Below are positions 54,914 to 64,000 of a stretch of DNA of 64,000 bases, piece after piece (the stretch's first letter is position 1; each line of letters starts with the position of its first letter). The notes below the pieces were generated by a model. It made no database searches. It had not been told where the DNA came from and saw nothing but the letters and a program-made list of their open reading frames with translations. Both the position numbers and the translations under genes were made by a program. The DNA is taken from NCBI GenBank assembly GCA_036493475.1, contig DASXPS010000118.1, forward strand, positions 1 to 64,000, read 5' to 3'. The stretch is from Sporichthyaceae bacterium. GTDB taxonomy: Bacteria; Actinomycetota; Actinomycetes; Sporichthyales; Sporichthyaceae.

Positions 54914-55920
54914 CCGGCTTTGGGAGCCGGGCCGCCGGTCGGGCCGGGGCCGGCGTTGCGCTGCTGCTCCTTGGCGGCGTCCCGCTCGGCAGCGCGGGCA
55001 TCGCGCTCGGCGTCCCTGGCCGACCGTTCGGCGTCCTTGGCCGCACGATCGGCCGCCTTCGCCTCGGCGTTTGCGTGCTTGGCCACCTCACGCGCAGCCG
55101 CCTTGTCCGCCTTCAGCGAGGCGTCCTCGGCGATGCGGGTCTCCCGCTGCGCGATCAAGTACTCCGCGAAAGTCTGGTCGCCGACCGCACGATCCGGGGT
55201 CAAATGCGCGCCGGCCCGCCACCCGTCGTGCTCGCCGCCGCGCTTGTTCACCACCAGCAGTTTGCGGCTGCGCTTGTGCTCGTACAACCACGCGGTGGCC
55301 AGTTCGGTGGTGGTGAGAATCTCCGGGCCGCCGAACAACGGCATGTGGTGACCCTGCAGACCGCTGCACAGGTCCACCAGTCGGTAGGCCACCTCGTCGG
55401 CCGCGACCGGCTGGAACTTCTCGTTCTTGGCCAGCAGCATCACCGGGAACCGGGACTGCATGTGCAGGCCGGCGTCGATGAACTCGTGGAAGTGCGTGGT
55501 GCGCAGCACGGTCCAGGGCAGGTCGCCGTCCTCCAGCAACCGCTCGATGGCGCGCTTGTCCCGGTAGTAGCGGCTGCGGATGGTCTCCGCGCCGACCACG
55601 GACGGGAACACAATGTGTGGCCGACCGGCGCGGGCCGCCGCGATCATCAACTGGGCGCCCATCTGCGCCTCGCCGCGAGCGGAGGTCGCGCAGTGCGCGA
55701 CGGTGGTGACCCCGTCCAACGCAGCGGCCAGTCCGATACCGGTGTGCAGGTCACCGACGAACCACTCCGCCTCGCCGGGCTGGGCGGGCGTGCCCTCGGG
55801 TACGCCGGGACGCGGCTTGCGGCTGAACGCCCGCACCTCGCGACCGTGCGCCAACAGCTCGCGCACCAGCAACCGGCCGAGAGTCCCCGTCGCACCGGTG
55901 ACCAGGATCGGCGAACTCAT
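54910..55920 (-). CDS. NmrA/SDR-fold NAD(P)-binding protein with charged tail
   Basis: A 336-residue protein. The Rossmann part (~1-250) starts ILVTGATGTLGRLLVREL; atypical SDRs of this kind are dinucleotide-binding sensors or reductases. Residues ~255-325 are a highly charged Ala/Glu/Arg/Lys/Asp helix (AAREVAKHANAEAKAADRAA) likely forming a coiled coil, then a Gly/Pro tail. The canonical catalytic Tyr/Lys is not obvious. It interrupts the cobalamin genes and has no evident role in the pathway. Confidence 0.75.
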   Translation of the reverse strand: MSSPILVTGATGTLGRLLVRELLAHGREVRAFSRKPRPGVPEGTPAQPGEAEWFVGDLHTGIGLAAALDGVTTVAHCATSARGEAQMGAQLMIAAARAGRPHIVFPSVVGAETIRSRYYRDKRAIERLLEDGDLPWTVLRTTHFHEFIDAGLHMQSRFPVMLLAKNEKFQPVAADEVAYRLVDLCSGLQGHHMPLFGGPEILTTTELATAWLYEHKRSRKLLVVNKRGGEHDGWRAGAHLTPDRAVGDQTFAEYLIAQRETRIAEDASLKADKAAAREVAKHANAEAKAADRAAKDAERSARDAERDARAAERDAAKEQQRNAGPGPTGGPAPKAG

Positions 55921-56034
55921 CGGGGGACGGCTCCATTCCTGACCGTATGCGTTCTGAACATCCAGAGTGACAGCAAGATCGAGTGATCGCTGGCGAACGC
56001 CGTTGTCCGCAGCTTGCCCCAGGCTGGCACGCCT

Positions 56035-57633
56035 TCAGCCGTTTCGGTAGTGACGTGGAGTGAAAACTGTGAGAAGCCCATCACCGCGAGTAACCACACG
56101 AGTAAAGTTCGACCCCACGATCACCAGGCAGCGCATGTCCACCAGAGCGGTGTCGAGATCCCCCAACGTCGTCACCCGCACGCTCTCCGCGGGTCCGCCA
56201 ACATCGCGACCGATCACCACGGGGGTGGCGGCGCTGCGGTGGCCGAGCAGGATCTCGCGAGCTTTGTCCAACTGCCAGGTGCGCGTCTTCGAGGCCGGGT
56301 TGTAAATGGCCAGCACCAGGTCGGCGGCAGCGACGGCGGCCAACCGGGCCTCGATGACCGCCCAGGGCTTGAGCCGATCGGACAGGGACAGCACACAGAA
56401 GTCATGACCCAGCGGGGCGCCGATCCGGCTGGCCACCGCGGATGCCGCGGTAACGCCCGGCAGCACGCGCACCGGCACGTCCTTCCAGCGCTCCTCGGCG
56501 GCCACCTCCAGCACCGCGGCCGCCATGGCGAACACCCCCGGGTCACCGGAGGACACCACGGCCACCCGCCTGCCACGCCGGGCGAGTTCCAGGGCGAACT
56601 CCGCGCGCTCGGCCTCCACCCGATTGTCCGAGGAGTGCCGGACCTGACGCGGGTTGGGCGGCACCCGGTCCAGGTACGGGCCGTAGCCGACCAGATGCTG
56701 CGCGGCGGCCAACGCCGCCTGCGCCTGGGGGGTGAGCCACTCCCGACCGGCCGGGCCCAGTCCGACGACCACCACCTCGCCGCGCGCGGTGGCGCTGTGT
56801 TCCTCCGGCGTGGCCAGCGCGGCCTTGGTTTCCGCGTGCACCCGGCTGGGCAGCAGGGCGACGGAGAAGTACGGCACCGTGGCGGGGTCCACCTCGCTCA
56901 GCGGCGCGACTCGTTGTCGATCGGTGGTGGCCCGCTCCACGTACCAGGCCTCGTCCAGTCGGCCCGCGACGGCCAGCGCGTCGCGCACCCCGCTGAACGT
57001 GCGGCCGAGCTTCAGAATCGCCGCGGAGTCGGTGTCCGTCAATCGGCGGGCGAGGACATCCGGGGCCAACGTGCCGGGCAGCACGGTGAGGACCTCCTCG
57101 CCCTCCACCAGTGGCGTACCGAGTTCCGCGGCGGCCCCGGCCACCGAGGTCACCCCGGGCACCACCTCGACGTCATACCGCCCGACCAATCGTTTGTGCA
57201 GGTGCATGAACGAGCCATAGAAGAAGGGGTCACCCTCGCAGAGCACCACCACGTCACGATCGGCATCGAGGTGCGCGGCCAGTCGAGCGGCCGCGTGGTC
57301 GTAGAACTCCTCGAGCGCGCCGCGATAGCCACCGGGGTGATCGGTGGTTTCCACGGTCACCGGGTAGTGCAGCGGCTCCTCGACCTGATGACCACTCAGG
57401 TAGCCACGGGCAATGGACATCGCGACGCTGTTGCCGTGCCGTGCCGCGTGGTAGGCGACCACCTCAGCGGCGGCCAGCAGACGCGCGGCCTTGACCGTGA
57501 CCAGTTCCGGGTCGCCGGGGCCCAGTCCAACCCCGTAGAGCGTTCCGCTGGTGTGCAGCACAACGTCCGGCTCTGGTGGCGCAAGAAAGCCGTCAGAGCC
57601 GGACGTTGGGATCACCTCGCTGCGCTCGGTCAT
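56035..57633 (-). CDS. cobIJ: CobI-CobJ fusion: precorrin-2 C20- and precorrin-3B C17-methyltransferase
   Basis: A 532-residue fusion of two tetrapyrrole methylases. The N-terminal CobI-like half (~25-280) has [20 protein letters not shown] and [11 protein letters not shown]; the C-terminal CobJ-like half (~285-532) has [31 protein letters not shown] and [13 protein letters not shown]. They carry out C20 methylation of precorrin-2 and C17 methylation with ring contraction of precorrin-3B. The fusion is common in actinobacteria. Its ATG overlaps the cobH stop (ATGA), and its first residues MTERSEV come from the dispersed GAGCG-type repeat. Confidence 0.93.
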   Translation of the reverse strand: MTERSEVIPTSGSDGFLAPPEPDVVLHTSGTLYGVGLGPGDPELVTVKAARLLAAAEVVAYHAARHGNSVAMSIARGYLSGHQVEEPLHYPVTVETTDHPGGYRGALEEFYDHAAARLAAHLDADRDVVVLCEGDPFFYGSFMHLHKRLVGRYDVEVVPGVTSVAGAAAELGTPLVEGEEVLTVLPGTLAPDVLARRLTDTDSAAILKLGRTFSGVRDALAVAGRLDEAWYVERATTDRQRVAPLSEVDPATVPYFSVALLPSRVHAETKAALATPEEHSATARGEVVVVGLGPAGREWLTPQAQAALAAAQHLVGYGPYLDRVPPNPRQVRHSSDNRVEAERAEFALELARRGRRVAVVSSGDPGVFAMAAAVLEVAAEERWKDVPVRVLPGVTAASAVASRIGAPLGHDFCVLSLSDRLKPWAVIEARLAAVAAADLVLAIYNPASKTRTWQLDKAREILLGHRSAATPVVIGRDVGGPAESVRVTTLGDLDTALVDMRCLVIVGSNFTRVVTRGDGLLTVFTPRHYRNG

Positions 57634-57634
57634 T
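57615..57634. repeat. GAGCG-type repeat within the cobIJ start
   Basis: The minus strand reads AATGACCGAGCGCAGCGAGG. The repeat overlaps the cobH stop and supplies the first codons of cobIJ. Confidence 0.5.
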
Positions 57635-58259
57635 CATCCTCACTCGCGATCGCGTTGACGGCGGCCACGGCCATTGCCGACCCGCCGCGCCGCCCGCGCA
57701 CCACCAGATGCGGCAGGCCGGAGGCGACCAGGGCCGCCTTGGACTCGGCGGCACCGATGAAGCCCACCGGTAAACCGAGGACCGCCGCCGGCGCCGGGGC
57801 GCCATCGGCGAGTAGTTCGAGCAGGCGGAACAGCGCGGTGGGCGCGTTGCCCACGGCCACCACGGCGCCCGCCAGGTGCGGCAGCCACAGATCCACGGCG
57901 GCAGCGGAGCGGGTGGTGCCGAGTTGCTCGGCAAGCGCGGGTACCTCGGAATCGTTGAGCATGCAGCGGATCGGGTTGTCCGCGGGTAGCCGACGGCGGG
58001 TGATGCCGGCGGCCACCATCTGCGCGTCGCACAGGATCGGCGCGCCGGCCAGCAACGCGCCCCGGGCGCGGGCGACCACGTCCTGACTGAAGCTCAGATC
58101 CTCGACCAGATCGACCATGCCGCAGGAGTGGATCATGCGTACGGCCACCCGGGCCACGTCGCCGGGCAGTCCGTCGAGCGCAGCCTCGGCGCGGATGGTG
58201 GCGAACGACCGACGGTAGATCTCCGCCCCGTCGCGGACGTAGTCCAATTCATGACTCAT
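57630..58259 (-). CDS. cobH: Precorrin-8X methylmutase CobH
   Basis: A 209-residue enzyme moving the C11 methyl to C12 to make hydrogenobyrinate. Conserved features are [17 protein letters not shown], the catalytic-His segment [26 protein letters not shown], and [15 protein letters not shown]. It overlaps cobG upstream (its ATG falls at the cobG stop) and cobIJ downstream, giving a tight three-gene minus-strand set. Confidence 0.95.
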   Translation of the reverse strand: MSHELDYVRDGAEIYRRSFATIRAEAALDGLPGDVARVAVRMIHSCGMVDLVEDLSFSQDVVARARGALLAGAPILCDAQMVAAGITRRRLPADNPIRCMLNDSEVPALAEQLGTTRSAAAVDLWLPHLAGAVVAVGNAPTALFRLLELLADGAPAPAAVLGLPVGFIGAAESKAALVASGLPHLVVRGRRGGSAMAVAAVNAIASEDE

Positions 58260-59239
58260 GCCAACACCCGATCCGGATCGGTATGCAGGTCGTGCCGGCG
58301 CAACATGGCCAGCACACCCTGCACGTCCGCGGGTTTGAGGTCGGGCAGCACCACGCTGCGCCACGGGGTGATGCGCAGGCCGCTGACCGTCGCCGCGGCG
58401 GCCAGCGCGTGCAGTGCCGCCGCGGACAGTTGTCCGCCCGGCGCGGCCACCGTCAGCGCGATGCGGCCATCATGCTGGCGCGTCGGTCCGAGTGCGGTCG
58501 GCCGCGGACGGGTCGGCACCTCGATGGGCGCCGCCGACTCCCCCGGCGCCGCACCCGCGGCCCGCAGTCGGGCAGCGACCCGAGCGGGGCCCCCGCCGAG
58601 TTCGGCCAACCGCCAGGCGGACGAGTGCTGCGCGGCACGTTCGTCGAGGAAGGCGCCGGCCGCCGCGACCGCCACTGCGGCCGCGGCGAGGTCCGCTACC
58701 GCGATGCACACGTCCACCCCGGCCAACAACAGCGACCAGCGGTCGGCGCCGGCCAGCAGGGTCACGTCGCCACCCAGGGCCGCCACATCCCCGCCGCCGT
58801 CGTCCAGGCAGAACAGGAAGCGGCCCGGCAGCGCGCCGAGGGCATCGTCATCGATCAGGGCCGCGTCCAGCGCGGCCAGCAGCGGCCCGACATCCGGTCG
58901 ATGTGGATCGAGCAATCCGCTCAGCGGCGAAGCGAGAATATTGCGCACCCGGTCGTGCCGGTCGCTGGGCAACAAGCCGGCCACCCGCAACCGCGCCGCC
59001 AGGTCGGCCTCGGCGTTGGTGGGCAACCCACGGATCTGGATGTTGCCGCGGACAGTGAATTCCAGCACGCCGGAGCCCAGGTCCGCAGCGGCGTCGGCGA
59101 GCACCCGGGCGGCCGCGGCGTCCACCCGACCACCGGGCAGTCGCACCCGCGCCAGGCCACCGTCGGCCGCCGCCCACACCGACAGCACACCCGGGCAGGC
59201 ATCCGGTCCGGGGCGGCGCGTGGGGGAAGCGGCAGGCAC
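58256..59239 (-). CDS. cobG: Short CobG-like precorrin-3B synthase lacking the Fe-S region
   Basis: A 327-residue CobG-like protein of the sulphite/nitrite-reductase fold: [20 protein letters not shown] (ferredoxin-like half), [12 protein letters not shown], and [15 protein letters not shown] near the end. CobG normally continues with a segment that supplies cysteines for a [4Fe-4S] cluster (CTGxPGC-like pattern). Here the frame stops right after [12 protein letters not shown], and the protein has only three cysteines (15, 144, 178), none in that pattern. The stop overlaps cobH, so this is a true truncation rather than a visible frameshift. Without the cluster it may be inactive or work differently. 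Confidence 0.8.
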   Translation of the reverse strand: MPAASPTRRPGPDACPGVLSVWAAADGGLARVRLPGGRVDAAAARVLADAAADLGSGVLEFTVRGNIQIRGLPTNAEADLAARLRVAGLLPSDRHDRVRNILASPLSGLLDPHRPDVGPLLAALDAALIDDDALGALPGRFLFCLDDGGGDVAALGGDVTLLAGADRWSLLLAGVDVCIAVADLAAAAVAVAAAGAFLDERAAQHSSAWRLAELGGGPARVAARLRAAGAAPGESAAPIEVPTRPRPTALGPTRQHDGRIALTVAAPGGQLSAAALHALAAAATVSGLRITPWRSVVLPDLKPADVQGVLAMLRRHDLHTDPDRVLA

Positions 59240-59396
59240 CCCGTGATCCTACGAACACGACGTCAGGGCCTCGGCAGGGTCCCGGTTTACCGCCGGCTGG
59301 GATCGCGCTAACCAGTTGGTGCGCCTGGACCCTGACTCACGACCTGAGGTCCAGTCAGATCGGTTCTGATCAGCGGGGGACGGTTACATTCGCGAC

Positions 59397-60578
59397 GTGT
59401 CGCTGACCGGCTTCCCGCTGCTGATCGTGCTCGTCGCGCTCACCCTCGTCGTCCCGGTACTGACCCTGCGCCATCGGCCGGGCGCCCGGCCGCTGCTCAC
59501 TATCGTCGGCGCACAACTGGCCGCGGTAGCCCTGACCGCCGCTCTGGCCAATGACTACGGCGACTTCTATCCCAAATGGCGCGACCTGGTCGGCAGCGTC
59601 CACGTGGGGGCGGATACCCCGACCATCACTTTCGGTGGACGCCCGGCCACGCCGAACCCCGGTTCGACCCGGCACGATCGGGCCGCGGCCACCACGGACC
59701 CGGACGCGTTGGACGCCACCTCGGCCACCACGCTGGCGGAAAGCCTGCACCCGACGAACTGGGCGCCGCGGGCGCAGTGGGCCGACCGTGGCGCCGTGGT
59801 CAGCCTGCCGGTCCCCGGCGACGTCGGCGGACCGGCCCAGGACGTGCTGGCCTATCTGCCGCCGCAGTGGTTCGCGGGCGGCCCGGCGGCGTCCCGGCTG
59901 CCGATGGTGGAGGTACTCACCGGCTACCCCGGCACCCCGCACACCGTGGTGGACAAGCTGCACGCCCCGCAGGTGCTGCTCGACGATGTCAACGCGGGCA
60001 CCGTGCACCCCATGGTGTTGCTGATCACCCGTCCGGTGGAGCCGTTCCCGCGGGACACCGAATGCGTGGACGTGCCCAACGGGCCACGCACCTTCAACTA
60101 CCTGGCCACCGACCTGCCGAACACGGCCGCCACGATTCTGCATCTGCACCCCGCAGCGCTGGGCGCAATGGGCTACTCGACCGGGGGTTACTGCGCGCTG
60201 AAATTGGCCATGATGCGCCCCCACGAGTTCACCGCCGGCGCCTCGATGTCCGGGTACTACCACGCGATCCCGCAGGCCAACAGCGGCAACCTGTTCGGGC
60301 CCTACCCGGTCGCCGACCGCGAGCGGAACGACCTGGACTGGCGCCTGGACCATCTGCCCGCGCCGGACACCTCGGTGATGATCGCCACCTCGCACGACGA
60401 GCGCTACGACGACGGGTATGCGGCCGCGCAGTCCTTCCTGGCCCTGGTGCACGCCCCGATGTCCGCCACCGAAATCGTGCTGCCGCACGGCGGGCACAAC
60501 TTCCCCACCTGGACCGCTGAGTTCCCCCGACTGCTGACCTGGATGGACCAACGCCTGCAGGCGGCCGCCGCGCAGTGA
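59397..60578 (+). CDS. Membrane-anchored alpha/beta hydrolase, esterase/mycolyltransferase-like
   Basis: A 393-residue protein with an N-terminal membrane segment (~4-23; LTGFPLLIVLVALTLVV, then a second hydrophobic stretch) and an external esterase-D/antigen-85-type hydrolase domain. The nucleophile elbow is GYSTGGYCALK (Ser), an Asp is likely in SHDERYDDG, and the His is in PHGGHNFPTW. There is no reductase or cobalamin motif. It separates cobG from cobN and probably acts on envelope lipids or esters. GTG at 59397 is the apparent start. Confidence 0.8.
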   Translation: MSLTGFPLLIVLVALTLVVPVLTLRHRPGARPLLTIVGAQLAAVALTAALANDYGDFYPKWRDLVGSVHVGADTPTITFGGRPATPNPGSTRHDRAAATTDPDALDATSATTLAESLHPTNWAPRAQWADRGAVVSLPVPGDVGGPAQDVLAYLPPQWFAGGPAASRLPMVEVLTGYPGTPHTVVDKLHAPQVLLDDVNAGTVHPMVLLITRPVEPFPRDTECVDVPNGPRTFNYLATDLPNTAATILHLHPAALGAMGYSTGGYCALKLAMMRPHEFTAGASMSGYYHAIPQANSGNLFGPYPVADRERNDLDWRLDHLPAPDTSVMIATSHDERYDDGYAAAQSFLALVHAPMSATEIVLPHGGHNFPTWTAEFPRLLTWMDQRLQAAAAQ

Positions 60579-60600
60579 GCGAGCGCAGCGAGCTCATCAA
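60576..60600. repeat. TGAGCGAGCGCAGCGAGCTCAT repeat
   Basis: The repeat begins at the esterase stop. Together with the following bases it resembles the longer copy at 34300-34365: both continue with an AAT..GCACAGTG-like segment. Confidence 0.6.
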
Positions 60601-60697
60601 TAGGCACAGTGGCAACGTGGTCCCCGAGCCGCACGAGTGCAGCGAGGCACGCCGGTGAGCTGACACCATGGCCGGGCCTACCCGAGGAGCCCCGCCC

Positions 60698-63600
60698 GTG
60701 ACCGGCCTGCACCTGCTCTTGTCCACCTCCGACACCGATCTGCTCTCCGCGCGCTCCTCCGGTGCCGGCTGGCGGTTGGCCAACCCGGCCCGGCTCACCC
60801 CCGACGACCTGCGGCCGTTGCTGGACGGAGTCGATCTGGTGGTGCTGCGCTACCTCGGCGGCTATCGGGACTGGTCGGACGGCATCGACGCGTTACGCGC
60901 GTCCGGGCGGCCCTTGGTGGTGCTGGGCGGCGAGCAGGCCCCCGACGCGGACCTGATGGCCGCCTCGACGGTGCCCGCCGGGGTGGCCGCGCAGGCGCAC
61001 GCGTACCTGGCGCACGGCGGCGCGACCAACCTCGCCGAGCTGCACCGGTTCCTGTCCGACACCGTGCTGCTGACCGGTCACGGATTCTCCCCGCCGCAGG
61101 CATTGCCGGTCTGGGGCGAGTTGTCCCGGGTGCCATCGCGAGAGCTGCCGGAGAACGCCCCGCGGGTGGCGGTGCTGTACTACCGCGCCCATCACGTGGC
61201 CGGGAACACCGCGTTCGTCGAGGCGTTGTGCGGGGCGATCGAGGGCGCGGGCGCCCGCCCGATGCCGGTGTACTGCGCATCGTTGCGCACCCCGGAGCCG
61301 GCCATGCTGGCCCGGTTGGCCGAGGTCGATGCGCTGGTGGTGACCGTGCTCGCGGCGGGCGGGACCCGGCCGGCCACGGCGAGCGCCGGTGAGGAGGACG
61401 AATCCTGGGACGTGGCCGCGTTGGCCGCGTTGGACGTGCCGATCCTTCAGGGCCTGTGCCTGACCTGGTCGCGGGCCGCCTGGCTGGCCGCCGACGAGGG
61501 GCTGTCGCCACTGGACACCGCCACCCAGATCGCGGTGCCGGAGTTCGACGGCCGGCTGATCACCGTGCCGTTCTCGTTCAAGGAGATCGACGCGGACGGG
61601 TTGACTGTGTACGCCGCGGATCCCGAGCGATGCGCCCGGGTGGCGGGCATTGCGGTGGCGCACGCACGGCTGCGGCACGTGGCGCCGGCGAACAAGAAAC
61701 TGGCCATCATGCTGTCCGCGTACCCGACCAAGCACTCCCGGATCGGCAACGCGGTGGGCCTGGACACCCCGGCCAGCGTAATCGATCTGCTGCATGCGCT
61801 GCACGCCGCGGGTTACAACATCGGCCCGTTGGACTCCCGGGGCCTGCCCGGCGTCGCGGCCCGGGACGGCGATGCCCTCATGCACGGGTTGATCGCGGCC
61901 GGCGGGCAGGACCCGAATTGGCTGACGGAGACTCAGCTGACGGCCAATCCGGTGCGGATGTCCTCCGGCGGGTATCGGGCCTGGTTCGACATACTGCCCG
62001 CTGCGTTGCGGGACGCCGTCGAGGAGCACTGGGGTCCGGCGCCGGGTGAATTGTTCGTGGACCACTCGGTGGACCCCGATGGGGAGATCGTGCTGGCCGC
62101 GATCACCGCGGGCAATGTGGCACTGATGGTGCAGCCGCCCCGGGGTTTCGGGGAGAACCCGGTGGCGATCTATCACGACCCCGACCTGCCGCCGTCGCAC
62201 CACTACCTGGCGGCCTACCGCTGGCTGGGCAGCACCGGGCCCGGTTGTTTCGGGGCGCACGCGATGATCCACGTCGGCAAGCACGGCAACCTGGAGTGGC
62301 TGCCGGGCAAGGCGGCGGGCATGTCCGCGGCGTGCGCCACCGACGCCGCGATCGGCGATCTGCCGCTGATCTATCCGTTCCTGGTCAACGACCCCGGCGA
62401 GGGCACCCAAGCCAAACGCCGCGCGCACGCCACGCTGGTGGACCACCTGGTGCCGCCGATGGCCCGCGCGGAGAGCTACGGCGACATCACCCGCCTCGAG
62501 CAGCTGCTCGACGAGCACGCGCAGATCGCCGCGATGGACCCGGCCAAGCTGCCCGCCATCCGCGCCCAGATCTGGACCCTGATCCAGGCCGCCAAACTCG
62601 ACCACGACCTGGGCCTGGACGATCGCCCGCACGACGCGGAGTTCGACGAGTTGATCCTGCACGTCGACGGCTGGCTGTGCGAGATCAAGGACGTGCAGAT
62701 CCGCGACGGCCTGCACACCCTGGGCCGGGTCCCCGTCGGCGAAGGGCGCATCGACCTCGTCCTCGCCATGCTGAGGGCCCGTCAGATGTGGGGCGGCCAC
62801 GTCTCCGCCCTCCCCGGCCTGCGCGAAGCCCTCGGCCTCGCCGAGGACGGCACCGCCTCCCGCGAGGACACCGACCGCACCGAAGCCCTCGCCCGCACCC
62901 TCGTCTCCGCCATGGAGTCCCATGCCTGGAACCCCGACAAAGTGGACGAAATCGTCGCTGACGTCATCCTCCTCGACCACCGAAACGCCCCGTCAGTGGT
63001 CAACGAGGATGACATCAGCGCGGTACTGCGGTTCGCGGCGACGGAGATCGTGCCGCGGCTGGAGCGGACCGGGGACGAGATCGGGCATGTGTTGCACGCA
63101 TTGGCGGGCGGGTACGTGCCCGCCGGGCCGTCGGGGTCGCCGCTGCGTGGGCTGATCAACGTGCTGCCCACCGGGCGCAACTTCTATTCGGTGGATCCGA
63201 AGGCGGTGCCGTCGCGGCTGGCCTACGCCACCGGCGCGGCGATGGCCGACTCACTGCTGGAGCGCTACCGGGCCGAGCACGGCGAATGGCCGCGCTCGGT
63301 GGGGCTGTCGGTGTGGGGCACCAGCGCCATGCGCACGTCCGGCGACGACATCGGTGAGGTGCTGGCGCTGCTCGGGGTGCGCCCTGTGTGGGACGAGGCC
63401 TCGCGTCGGGTGGTGAATCTGGAGGTGATCGAGTCGGCGGAACTCGGCCGTCCGCGCATCGACGTCACCGTGCGCATCTCTGGGTTCTTCCGGGACGCCT
63501 TCCCGCACGTGGTCGCGTTGCTCGACGACGCCGTCGCGCTGGTCGCCGGCCTGGACGAGGACCCGGCGCTCAACTACGTCCGCGCGCACGTAGAGACCGA

Positions 63601-64000
63601 TCTCGAGCAGCACGGCGACGTCCGACGCGCCACCGTGCGGGTGTTCGGTTCCAAGCCGGGCGCCTACGGGGCGGGCCTGCTCCCGCTGATCGACTCCGGC
63701 AACTGGCGCACCGACGCCGACCTCGCCGAGGTCTATGCGATCTGGGGCGGCTACGCCTACGGCCGCGACCTGGACGGGGTGCCCGCACGAACGGACATGG
63801 AGCAGGCATACCGGCGCATTGCCGTAGCTGCCAAGAACACCGATACCCGTGAGCACGACATTGCCGATAGCGACGACTATTTCCAGTATCACGGAGGCAT
63901 GATCGCGACGGTGCGGGCGCTGACCGGGAAAGACCCGGCCGCCTACGTCGGTGACTCCACCAATCCCACCGCGGTGCGCACCCGCACGCTGTCGGAGGAG
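60698..64000 (+). CDS. cobN: Cobaltochelatase subunit CobN, 5' part
   Basis: The reading frame is open for 1101 codons from GTG 60698 to the right edge, so the C-terminus is missing. GAGGAG lies eight bases upstream. It is the large subunit of the aerobic ATP-dependent cobaltochelatase that inserts cobalt into hydrogenobyrinate diamide with CobS/CobT-type partners. Characteristic segments are AIMLSAYPTKHSRIGNAVG, MIHVGKHGNLEWLPGKA, AGGYVPAGPSGSPLRG, LPTGRNFYSVDP and SVWGTSAMRTSGDDIGEVL. Family length is ~1200-1250 residues, so little is missing. No CobS/CobT or cobA gene is in the window. Confidence 0.96.
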   Translation, partial: MTGLHLLLSTSDTDLLSARSSGAGWRLANPARLTPDDLRPLLDGVDLVVLRYLGGYRDWSDGIDALRASGRPLVVLGGEQAPDADLMAASTVPAGVAAQAHAYLAHGGATNLAELHRFLSDTVLLTGHGFSPPQALPVWGELSRVPSRELPENAPRVAVLYYRAHHVAGNTAFVEALCGAIEGAGARPMPVYCASLRTPEPAMLARLAEVDALVVTVLAAGGTRPATASAGEEDESWDVAALAALDVPILQGLCLTWSRAAWLAADEGLSPLDTATQIAVPEFDGRLITVPFSFKEIDADGLTVYAADPERCARVAGIAVAHARLRHVAPANKKLAIMLSAYPTKHSRIGNAVGLDTPASVIDLLHALHAAGYNIGPLDSRGLPGVAARDGDALMHGLIAAGGQDPNWLTETQLTANPVRMSSGGYRAWFDILPAALRDAVEEHWGPAPGELFVDHSVDPDGEIVLAAITAGNVALMVQPPRGFGENPVAIYHDPDLPPSHHYLAAYRWLGSTGPGCFGAHAMIHVGKHGNLEWLPGKAAGMSAACATDAAIGDLPLIYPFLVNDPGEGTQAKRRAHATLVDHLVPPMARAESYGDITRLEQLLDEHAQIAAMDPAKLPAIRAQIWTLIQAAKLDHDLGLDDRPHDAEFDELILHVDGWLCEIKDVQIRDGLHTLGRVPVGEGRIDLVLAMLRARQMWGGHVSALPGLREALGLAEDGTASREDTDRTEALARTLVSAMESHAWNPDKVDEIVADVILLDHRNAPSVVNEDDISAVLRFAATEIVPRLERTGDEIGHVLHALAGGYVPAGPSGSPLRGLINVLPTGRNFYSVDPKAVPSRLAYATGAAMADSLLERYRAEHGEWPRSVGLSVWGTSAMRTSGDDIGEVLALLGVRPVWDEASRRVVNLEVIESAELGRPRIDVTVRISGFFRDAFPHVVALLDDAVALVAGLDEDPALNYVRAHVETDLEQHGDVRRATVRVFGSKPGAYGAGLLPLIDSGNWRTDADLAEVYAIWGGYAYGRDLDGVPARTDMEQAYRRIAVAAKNTDTREHDIADSDDYFQYHGGMIATVRALTGKDPAAYVGDSTNPTAVRTRTLSEE

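Noticed and set aside
60893-62980. Long minus-strand reading frame opposite cobN, and similar long antisense frames (for example 1797-2867 plus, 5647-7281 minus, 13609-15378 plus, 18460-20256 plus).
   Set aside because: They are shadow frames caused by high GC at third codon positions of confident genes on the other strand; their composition is Arg/His/Gly-rich and matches no family.

Overview
The window is high-GC DNA of an actinobacterium. Evidence: GC-rich third codon positions, frequent GTG/TTG starts, a mycothiol ligase (mshC), F420-type and mycothiol-dependent enzyme families, a class F-like sortase and SCO1664/DUF3090 genes. The species cannot be fixed from sequence alone.

Layout. 0-5.5 kb: the 3' end of a Ser/Thr kinase-like gene, a secreted CAP-domain protein, trmI, a CBS-bearing site-2 protease, a coiled-coil protein and a secreted DUF732 protein. 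5.6-11.8 kb: a glutamate-cysteine ligase (GCL)-like gene and a GNAT gene, followed by broken second copies of both. Between the broken copies lie a Tn3-type transposase remnant, a VOC remnant, an HxlR regulator, a haloalkane dehalogenase, TfoX-N and a mycothiol-dependent (MDMPI/SCP2) enzyme. I read this as a tandem duplication opened by an accessory insertion. 11.8-24.7 kb: mainly housekeeping genes (metH, PAC2, mshC, SCO1664, DUF3090, histidine phosphatase, aldo/keto reductase, M20 peptidase, tRNA-Leu), plus a two-gene unit of an LPQTA-tailed secreted protein and a sortase-fold protein with no cysteine.

24.7-38.5 kb: a small membrane protein, an APH-fold protein and a membrane-anchored HTH protein. 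Then comes a polyhydroxyalkanoate/acyl-CoA locus: SRPBCC, PhaZ-type depolymerase, PhaC synthase, a KASIII enzyme with a large unknown N-terminal domain, two SDR reductases, two acyl-CoA dehydrogenases and a thioesterase. A membrane Pro/Thr-rich protein and an 8-oxoguanine-deaminase-like amidohydrolase follow. 38.7-44.7 kb: a tightly overlapping MacAB-like exporter operon with a DUF5666 protein and a tandem-receiver LuxR regulator, and next to it two tiny hydrophobic-peptide genes on the opposite strand. 44.7-45.3 kb is AT-richer and holds no gene I can support.

45.3-64 kb: an 1834-residue single-chain biotin-dependent carboxylase, then an aerobic cobalamin cluster. cobF, a PPOX gene, cobL, cobM and cobK run forward; cobIJ, cobH and a short cobG run in reverse; an esterase gene and the start of cobN run forward to the window edge. 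The cob enzymes would make the corrinoid that B12-dependent MetH uses.
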